From positions 1 to 22,606 of the forward strand of contig CAXNAA020000325.1 in the NCBI GenBank assembly GCA_964200075.2: DNA of 22,606 nt. Reading direction: 5' to 3'. Shown piece by piece: positions 16,577 through 22,606 of this stretch (position 1 is the stretch's first letter; each line of letters begins with the position of its first letter). The translations under genes and the position numbers were made by a program. Below the pieces are notes generated by a model that ran no database searches, had not been told where the DNA came from, and worked only from the letters and a program-made list of their open reading frames with translations. Origin of the DNA: Sphacelaria rigidula (lineage: Eukaryota; Phaeophyceae; Sphacelariales).

Positions 16577-18885
16577 ATGTTTGATGAAGTGAGCAAGGAT
16601 TGCGGGAACGACAACTGCTCCAAGAAGCCATCGTACGGTGTAATGGGAAGCCGGAAGGCGGAGTTCTGCGCCGCCCACGCCAGTTCGAGGATGACCACTT
16701 TGACGAGCAAGAAGTGCGGCAACGAGGGCTGCTTCAAATACCCATCTTACGGTGTAGAGGGAAGTCGGAAAAGGGAGTTCTGTGCCGTGCACGCCAGGCT
16801 GGGAATGGTGAACGTATCGAACAAAAAGTGCGGCAACGAGGGCTGCTCCAAAGTCCCGTCGTATGGTGGTAGCGGGAAGTCGGTTGGCGGAGTTCTGTGC
16901 CGACCACGCCAGGTCCGGGATGATAGATGTGAGGAGCAAGAAGTGCGGCAACGAGGGCTGCTCCAAACAATCATCTTACGGTGTTGCGGGAAGTCGGAAG
17001 GCGGAGTTCTGCGCTGATCACGCAAGGGCGGCGATGGCCAATATCGTGAGGAAGAAGTGCGGCAACGGAGACTGCTCCAAAGTTCCGTCCTACGGTGTAG
17101 CGGGAAGTCGGAAGGCGCAGTTTTGTGCTGATCACGCGAGGGTGGGGATGGCCAATGTAATGAGCAAGAAGTGCGGCGAGGGCTGCTCCAAACTCGCGTC
17201 CTACGGTGTAGCGGGAAGTCGGAAGGCGCAGTTTTGTGCCGACCACGCGAGGGTGGGGATGGCCAATGTAGTGAAGAAGTGCAGCGACGAGGGTTGCTCC
17301 AAACTCCCGTCGTACGGTGTAGCGGGAAGTCGGAAGGCGCAGTTCTGTGCCGACCACGCGAGGGTGGTGGGGATGGCCAATGTAGTGAAGAAGTGCAGCG
17401 ACGAGGGCTGCTCCAAACTCCCGTCGTACGGTTTGGCGGGAAGTCGGAAGGCGGAGTTCTGTGCTGATCACGCCAGGTCCGGGATGATGGATGTGAGGAG
17501 CAAGAAGTGCGGCAACGAGGGTTGCTCCAAACAACCATCTTACGGTATAGCGGGAAGTCGGAAGGCGAAGTTCTGTGCTGATCACGCGGGGATGGGAATG
17601 GTGGATGTGAGGAGCAAGAAGTGCAGCAACAGGGGCTGCTCCAAAGTTCCATCGTACGGTGTAGCGGGAAGTCGGTTGGCGGAGTTCTGTGCTGACCACG
17701 CCAGGTCCGGGATGATAGATGTGAGGAGCAAGAAGTGCGGCAACGAGGGTTGCTCCAAACAACCATCTTACGGTGAAGCGGGAAGTCGGAAGGCGCAGTT
17801 TTGTGCTGATCACGCGAGGATGGGAATGGTGGATGTGAGGAGCAAGAAGTGCAGCAACAAGGGCTGCTCAAAAGTTCCATCGTACGGTGTAGCGGGAAGT
17901 CGGGAAGGCGCAGTTCTGTGCTGATCACGCCAGGTCCGGGATGATAGATGTGAGGAGCAAGAAGTGCGGCAACGAGGGCTGCTCCAAACAACCATCTTAC
18001 GGTGTAGCGGGAAGGCGCAAGGCGCAGTTCTGTGCTGATCACGCGAGGGTGGGGATGGCCAATGTAGTGAGCAAGAAGTGCAGCAACGAGGGTTGCTCCA
18101 AACAACCATCTTACGGTGTAGCGGGAAGTCGGAAGGCGGAGTTCTGTGCCGACCACGCGAGGGCGGGGATTGCCAATATCGTGAGGAAGAAGTGCAGCAA
18201 CGAGGGCTGCTCCAAACTCCCGTCGTACGGTGTAGCGGGAAGTCAGAAGGCGCAGTTCTGTTCTGATCACGTGAGGGTGGGCATGGCCAATGTAGTGAGC
18301 AAGAAGTGCGGTAGCGAGTGCTGCTCGAATTGGCATGTGTACCACGTTGATGACGTCAAACAGGGTAGCGCATGCCAACATGCCGTATTTCAAGCGGCCA
18401 AGGGAGGGCAACATGGAGACATGTTAAATGTAACTTTCACCCAGGATGGACAACCCAATCATTCCACTAGTCACAAGGGTGGTGCGTGTGATGTCGGCTT
18501 CGGCTCTGTCTTGCTTGTACGGTCCGAACTTGTTGGTTCGCAGCTTCCCGAGGGCGCTGAAGGAGGACCTTTGGGGACAATACCGCACGCGAGGGTGAAG
18601 TCGGAAGAATCTTCCCCCCTTCAGCATCTGGAGCAGAGCCTGCAGATGAGGGTTTGCGTGGCCACTTACTCTGCTGAAGGTGGGAGCAGCAGGATTGGCA
18701 GTAACTCCAGAGATAGTTGTGGTGGAAGAATGAAGAAGCGGATTTGCAAGGCGCAATCTCTCGTTCGTGAACACGTTCGGCCAGAAGATGCCCCTGTGAA
18801 TTCTTCCTCGGTGGTGTTCCAAGGGAAGGAGGAAGGCTTGAAGGTGGAGCTGGCAGTTTCGGCTCCGCTGCCCCCCCTTGCGTAA
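16577..18885 (+). CDS. EsV-1-7 Cys/His repeat protein, frame broken twice
   Basis: The predicted protein is a tandem array of 38-residue units with the EsV-1-7 pattern C-X4-C-X16-C-X2-H (typical unit KKCGNEGCSKQPSYG, then AGSRKAEFCADHA). The family is named from a gene of the brown-alga virus EsV-1 and includes the Ectocarpus regulator IMMEDIATE UPRIGHT; the Cys/His spacing suggests metal binding, but the biochemical role is unknown. After the array comes a ~165-residue Ser/Gly-rich tail without a known domain. ATG at 16577-16579 is the first in-frame Met after a TAG at 16499-16501; that TAG could instead be a splice acceptor, since an eroded repeat unit precedes the ATG. Single-base insertions near 16866 and at 17902-17904 shift the frame by +1 each; as written, translation from the ATG stops at 17017. 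The stop at 18883-18885 overlaps a GTAAGT donor. No signal peptide is seen. Either a recent pseudogene or assembly indels. Confidence 0.8.
16601..18399 (+). repeat. EsV-1-7 repeat array, 15 units plus a degenerate 16th
   Basis: The first Cys codons lie at 16601, 16715, 16829, 16944, 17058, 17172, 17280, 17394, 17508, 17622, 17736, 17850, 17965, 18079, 18193 and 18307. The spacing is 114 bp except 115 where a base is inserted (units 3 and 12) and 108 after unit 6, which has C-X3-C from a lost codon and lacks a linker codon. The linker has alternative forms (GMANVVSKK, GMIDVRSKK, GMVDVRSKK). Unit 16 keeps both Cys pairs loosely but ends CQH. Before unit 1, 16502-16600 resembles a unit that has lost its later cysteines (EGCLKWPSDGV). 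Central units are most alike and edge units most diverged, as expected for expansion by unequal crossing-over. Confidence 0.9.
17508..17964 (+). repeat. Higher-order 228-bp duplication inside the array
   Basis: 17508-17735 and 17736-17964 are nearly identical two-unit blocks: a CGNEGCSKQPSYG unit with linker GMVDVRSKK, followed by a CSN(R/K)GCSKVPSYG unit with linker GMIDVRSKK. The second block contains the +1 insertion at 17902-17904 and differs otherwise by a few substitutions (for example gtatag against gtgaag). This shows a recent dimer duplication after single-unit expansion. Confidence 0.8.
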
Positions 18886-19057
18886 GTGTTCTCAACACGA
18901 ACGAGAGTGTGAGTGATTCTGACATGCTTGCTGCACGCCGACCTGTAGCTCACCGCCAGTTTTGTCGGAAGCGTTTGGTGATATATTCGCATTCGCCGCC
19001 GCAGCCCTCTTTTTCGTGCGTGTCGTTGCGGCAGGGTGGAGCTGTTCCTTGTTGTGA
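18882..19057 (+). other. Candidate intron and final exon of the EsV-1-7 gene
   Basis: gtaagt begins at 18882, one base before the apparent TAA, and cctgtag ends at 18948, giving a 67-bp GT-AG interval. Splicing keeps the frame and adds 18949-19057, 36 codons with a TGA at 19055-19057. The added peptide is Ala/Phe/Val-rich (FGDIFAFAAAALFFVRVVAA) and could form one hydrophobic helix. G/C-rich third positions continue as in the upstream exon. Without splicing, the protein ends at 18885. The acceptor lacks a strong pyrimidine tract. Confidence 0.35.
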
Positions 19058-19059
19058 CC

Positions 19060-19635
19060 ATGATGATGCCTGCGCCAGAGTTCTGGTGTTTCAATTGAGT
19101 TCTTCGTGGGAGACGTAGTTGGCGCAAGTGTGTGTTGTTGTTGATGCGGGTATGAACGCTGTACAGCCTGTGCTGTGAGTACTGTACCAGCACCCTGGTC
19201 TCTATTTTCGCTCCAAAGCAATTCTGTATCGCCAATGGAATAAGCGGCTTGTCGAGGATGTCACATGTTGGTAAGAAAACGTATGACTTGTGCACTTGTC
19301 AGTTCTCAACACTTGGCAGAGGGGACATGTGAGTCAAGGGTGTCAGGCGGCTCAGCGAGGAGTGTAATTGTGGTATCGTGGGTCAGCGGGACAGGCATTT
19401 ACATGGTTCTTTAGGCGTGAGGGGCAAGTGAATACGGAGAGGAATTAAAATGAATCGTCACCAGGTCGATAGCAGCCTAGACAGTACTTCAGCGGTCGGA
19501 ACGGGGTGTGTCATCCGTTCGACATCCGTCGTTGCTACTGCCTCGTTCTCCTCTCGCTGTCTCTGGTCCTTGTCGGAGCAACAAGAGTGGTTGATCGATG
19601 TCCATTGATTTCAACGCTCGGGCTATAAGTGTATT
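19060..19635. other. Stretch downstream of the EsV-1-7 gene, no gene seen
   Basis: It is G/T-rich on the plus strand. The long minus frame 18666-19295 runs antisense to the EsV-1-7 tail and is treated as its shadow. No repeats or RNA genes were noticed. Confidence 0.4.
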
Positions 19636-19639
19636 TGTG

Positions 19640-20060
19640 CTACAGCCCGGGAGTAGGATCTGGACAGGGTCGCAATTTGTTCACCTGTAGTGGGACCAGC
19701 TTGTGAAGGCCTGCATCAATGCGGAGAAACATCGAATTAGGTCCGCTAACCCCTGAATCGATAGGCAAAGTTCCTGCTTCATGCTGTTGGTCCGAGAACT
19801 GGATGAGTAACTGCGGCACCCCCGAGTCGAGGGAAGGTGATCGTACGCGTGTCTCAGTTTGATCATGAATACATGGTTTGAATCCATTGTAATGCGGTGC
19901 CAATGAACGGTATTGGTGTGCTGTTCTCTGGTATATTGGTTTCATGTTGCCATGATTGAGCATGTCCTCGGCGTTCGCAGACATGAAATCGGGTTGCCGA
20001 TGTAGGGATTCGAGCAAACCTGCTGTGTTCGACTCATTTTCATGGGGGCTAACCTCGATT
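19640..20060 (-). CDS. Candidate C-terminal exon of an unknown gene
   Basis: An open minus frame runs about 140 codons to a stop at 19640. It follows a plausible acceptor (ggttgaggtctctacag, ending at 20061), and the frame itself opens a few codons further upstream. The first in-frame ATG is at 19984-19982, which would give 114 residues if unspliced. The peptide has balanced composition, His/Gln/Pro-rich and probably disordered (PDFMSANAEDMLNHGNMKPI, later LPIDSGVSGPNSMFLRIDAG). No known domain. No upstream exon could be joined in phase: the frame at 20312-20560 has a GTGAGC donor near its end but the phases do not match. This is the best unnamed coding candidate after the EsV-1-7 gene. Confidence 0.4.
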
Positions 20061-20069
20061 CTGTAGAGA

Positions 20070-20558
20070 CCTCAACCTGTGCAAACCCGGGGGGACTCTT
20101 GCGCGAAAGTCAGATCCATGAGGACCGTTTTATAGCGTCAAAGATTCGTGAAATTGTTCTGTACACGCGTGGTCATTTTCGGAATAAGTGTGGTCTCGCG
20201 TACTTCTAGTGAAGCCGGAGAGCAGGCAGGCGCTGAATAATCCTTGGAGTACAGTACACTGTCGTATCATGATACCCTAGGGTAGTACGTACAGTGCAGG
20301 ACACTTCATCACTACAGCTCACGATGATGGCGTGTGGTGAAACACCATGTCACAGTCGGTGTTGCGAGAACAGTGATGGGTGCGCGATAAGAGTTCAGTA
20401 GTGCAAGTGCAATAGCCCAAAGTGTACGACGTGATGCACGAGACAGAACAACGCAACCCTTATGAAACCCCACAGCTTGGCATTGAAAGAGAGTATGTAT
20501 TACTGGAAGCGTTGTATCCTTGATGGGAACTCGAAACGTTTGACACGGCACTTGTCGC
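20070..20558. other. Stretch with one weak minus-strand frame
   Basis: Minus frame 20312-20560 (82 codons) ends against the TIR element; it contains VLSRASRRTLWAIALALLNS and no family motif. A gtgaaacaccatgtc string near 20336 echoes 13891. The rest is anonymous. Confidence 0.35.
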
Positions 20559-20560
20559 AC

Positions 20561-20854
20561 AATGTTTTCGTGAGATTGAGAGTAGAGGATACGATCGAGA
20601 GTGGAAAGCGGTCAATTACTTAATTAATAGTTCCAGTTCCGAAATGCCCCTTCACGAGGCCCGATACGCTTTCTGCAGACTCTCGCCACTGAAGCCCTTG
20701 ATATCCCTGACGAGAATACCGTCGTGTAGCTGTAAGCACACACCAAAGCTACAGGCAAAGGAAAGCACACACCGAATGAGCAATTGGTCGAGTTGAAGCG
20801 TATGATCCAACCCACTCCCAATCAACGCTCCGTTCTCGATTGCACGAAAACATT
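20561..20854 (+). mobile_element. TIR element, copy A (~294 bp)
   Basis: The ends are aatgttttcgtg (20561-20572) and its exact complement cacgaaaacatt (20843-20854), with further imperfect pairing (agattgagag against ctcgattg). The body aligns with copy B on the other strand. The embedded reading frame gives MPLHEARYAFC, then after a shift EALDIP, two stops, and KHTPNEQLVELKRMI with PNQRS. These match copy B's MPLHEARYVFC, EALEIP, KHTRNEKL, RMI and VNQRS. It is non-coding now. No clear target-site duplication. Confidence 0.8.
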
Positions 20855-20885
20855 GGTGAACATGAATCAACTAGAAAAGACGAAT

Positions 20886-21186
20886 AGCAACGTTTTCGTG
20901 AGATTGAGAGGAGAACGCTGATTGACAGTGGCTTTGATCATTCGCTGTGACGTAGCCAATTTTTCATTCCGTGTGTGCTTTTCGTCTCCATCAATGATAT
21001 GTGCTGACAGGTACACGTCGATATCCCCCTCAGGGATCTCGAGGGCCTCAGGGGCAAGCACACCACTACAGAAAACATATCGGGCCTCGTGCAGGGGCAT
21101 TTCAAAACTGAAACGATTCATTCGCTAATTAACCGATTTTCACTCTCAATCTTATCCTCTACTCTCGATCTCACGAAAATGTTGCT
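20886..21186 (-). mobile_element. TIR element, copy B (~301 bp), inverted relative to copy A
   Basis: The ends agcaacgttttcgtgagatt (20886-20905) and the complement of its counterpart at 21167-21186 form a ~25-bp TIR with two mismatches. gaat flanks it on both sides (20882-20885 and 21187-21190), a likely 4-bp target-site duplication. The minus strand keeps an open frame (21121-20867, 84 codons) spanning most of the element, with EALEIPEGDIDVYLSAH and TRNEKL; copies A and C carry eroded versions of the same peptide. The product is unknown. The element is too short for a transposase, so it would have needed help in trans, or it is an internally deleted derivative. Confidence 0.8.
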
Positions 21187-21194
21187 GAATTTGA

Positions 21195-21360
21195 AGATGT
21201 ACCTAACCTACGGGCATACGCACGCACGAAGCGTATGTTGTTCCTACTATATTTGGTTGATGTGTAGGCCGTTTCTTTCGTTGCTCCACCCCAGGGGTAG
21301 GGTTTTGCGGAGGCGGAGCGTTTGCGAAACGACTTTGAGTAGTCGTTGTCGATTATTTTT
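21195..21360. other. Spacer with acceptor-like end
   Basis: cgcttcgtgcgtgc-type repeats (cgcacgcacgaagcg near 21220) precede a T-run that ends tttttttcag at 21365. A gcggaggcggagcg patch lies near 21308. No gene is visible. Confidence 0.35.
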
Positions 21361-21365
21361 TTCAG

Positions 21366-21470
21366 AGGCACATGACGCTCGGCGACCTCATCACAAGAAC
21401 AATACTAAGTGCAACACATTTTCACCGCGTCGTCGGTGGTTCAAAAACTGTACGCTTGAAACTTGGAGGC
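21366..21470 (+). CDS. Candidate symmetric internal exon, 35 codons
   Basis: A strong acceptor (gattatttttttcag, ending at 21365) and a GTACGT donor at 21471 bound exactly 105 nt, open in phase 0. The peptide includes MTLGDLITRTILSATHFHRV and ends KLGGV if read through. The same interval is also open in another frame, so coding status is uncertain. No partner exon was found. Confidence 0.2.
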
Positions 21471-21479
21471 GTACGTTGA

Positions 21480-22606
21480 TCCTTTCCGAATCGGACTCCC
21501 TCTCACCAATGCCGCTTCACAGAACAAATCCCTTACCCCCCGGTTAGTCCACTACGGCCCCAAAAGGGTCACTGTAACCCTTTCGGAATCGTCGGAGAAT
21601 TGACGACTTACATTTGACGTTTTTTCGAGGAAGAAATGATTATTTTTCTACAACCTTTGAGCAAACGACTATAGCCCAAAGCGTTTGTTTCAGGCCCGTG
21701 CGAATGGAACGTGGAAGAAAAGAAGGTTGTCTATTTTACGGCTATGACGAATTGTTTGACCCGTCGGTGTTTTCTCACCCGTTAGAGTGCATGTCTGACC
21801 TTTCCTGAAGCAGTCTTCACGCCGCACCTGCAGTAGATGCTTCGTGCCGCATCATAGCAAGCCTGCGCCTAAGTTACAGTAACAAAGGCGAGGCTGACGG
21901 CGCGTGTAACTCAGTTAGGCCTCTGTCTACTATCTGTATTCGGAGACAGCCACCGTCAGGTCCTGTGGGGATGTGTCACCGATTCATTGGTCATTTGCCC
22001 GTCGACTGGGCTCCATGTGTCATACTTTTGTCATGCTTGGTATCAGGTTGATCTCAGCACGTACAGCAGCTACTAGCCTGTCGCCAATGATACAAAAAGC
22101 ATTCACGCCATCCATGGACTGCGATGTCAGAGGTGTCGCTGATCCTCGTCTAAAGTAAGCCTGACTTGCCTGCAGCTGGTGTTGCCTCGAGCATGCGCTG
22201 CAGGTGGAGAGTTCTTTTGGACCAATTTGCATGCACAATCATCATCGAACTCGGTCGGATCCTGGTGCTTGCATGTCTTCTGAGATGACTACACGGGTGC
22301 CCACGAACTGGTACCCTTCACCTGTCGACATCCACCACGTGATTCGTGACATGGTGCCCGACCCGTAGTCTACTTGCGTGCCGATGGTGTCACCCCCGGC
22401 TACGTCCCACCAAAAACAACGAAAATAGGTTTCTTGGAAGGGGTGTTATCGCGTCATGGGTTTGATCTGCACTGCAACATCAATGTGCCATGTATCCTGG
22501 TTTGGCTCTTGCACTCTTTCGCTCTATCATCTACTTACCATACAACAGCCGATTTTATATTTTGGGGTTCAAACAAAATATGGGGCTGAAGTGGCATATC
22601 TGTCTT
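21480..22606. other. 1.1-kb right-hand stretch without a supported gene
   Basis: A small hairpin (aaagggt at about 21563, acccttt near 21576) is present. At 21973-22158 (plus) and 22020-22238 (minus) both strands are open. The plus frame ends at a gtaagc donor-like site and the minus frame follows an agctgcag acceptor-like site near 22167, so one strand may hold an exon, but I cannot choose. Plus frame 22374-22589 is anonymous. No homology is recognised to the window end. Confidence 0.35.

Noticed and set aside
16601-18399. Integrated phaeovirus as the source of the EsV-1-7 array
   Set aside because: The family name comes from a virus gene, but the proteins are widespread in algal nuclear genomes and no other viral gene is visible in the window.
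16747-18414. 555-codon minus-strand open frame across the EsV-1-7 array
   Set aside because: It is the antisense of the tandem repeat: a short stop-free unit stays stop-free when repeated. Its peptide changes character at the two insertion sites, whereas the plus strand gives the conserved Cys/His pattern.
18666-19295. 209-codon minus-strand frame
   Set aside because: It runs antisense to the EsV-1-7 tail and its candidate last exon, with low-complexity Ser/Arg/Pro composition; treated as a shadow.
20867-21121. C2 domain in the copy B reading frame
   Set aside because: The D.DVYL word is suggestive, but the calcium-binding Asp set and the length of a C2 domain are missing.

Overview
This is eukaryotic nuclear DNA, most likely from a photosynthetic stramenopile (brown-alga relative) or another alga carrying the EsV-1-7 protein family. 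The reasons are a long Cys/His repeat protein matching the EsV-1-7 pattern (C-X4-C-X16-C-X2-H, 38-residue units), candidate short GT-AG introns with pyrimidine-rich acceptors, many decayed foldback elements and microsatellites, a fragment of mitochondrial cox1, and no bacterial-type operons or ribosome binding sites. The species cannot be fixed from sequence alone; the short candidate introns (56-122 bp) and the divergent cox1 piece argue against assuming Ectocarpus itself.

Layout. 1-3600 is repeat-rich and gene-poor: a foldback element at the left edge, an imperfect tandem duplication, one copy of a ~295-bp terminal-inverted-repeat (TIR) element, a 153-bp in-frame tandem duplication, a direct repeat pair, a perfect hairpin and a 21-bp minisatellite. 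3600-9400 holds no recognisable family, but two minus-strand sets of candidate exons join in frame across GT-AG introns (5450-6469 and 7099-7445). There is also a small acidic minus-strand reading frame, a 25-C homopolymer with suspicious G/C blocks, and a plus-strand last exon faintly like an MLLE (PABC) domain. 9400-12500 is repeat-derived: an Asn/Gln-type microsatellite, two related long inverted repeats, a 40-bp and a ~80-bp tandem array. 12544-12804 (minus) is an ungapped but diverged N-terminal cox1 fragment in which a haem-ligand histidine is lost. 12850-15960 has further short repeats and a second TIR-type foldback.

The main gene is on the plus strand at about 16577-18885. It encodes 15 clear EsV-1-7 units plus a degenerate unit at each end, then a ~165-residue tail. 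Two single-base insertions (about 16866 and 17902-17904) split it into three frames, so it is either a recent pseudogene or carries assembly errors. Its apparent stop lies inside a GTAAGT donor, and a 67-bp intron would join it in frame to a further short exon.

Downstream, 19640-20060 (minus) is a good candidate last exon. 20561-21186 holds two more copies of the TIR element found at 1372-1669, here facing each other; the three copies share an eroded reading frame. No tRNA, rRNA, CRISPR or complete transposase was found. The genes show no functional link to each other; what organises the window is repeat expansion and decay.
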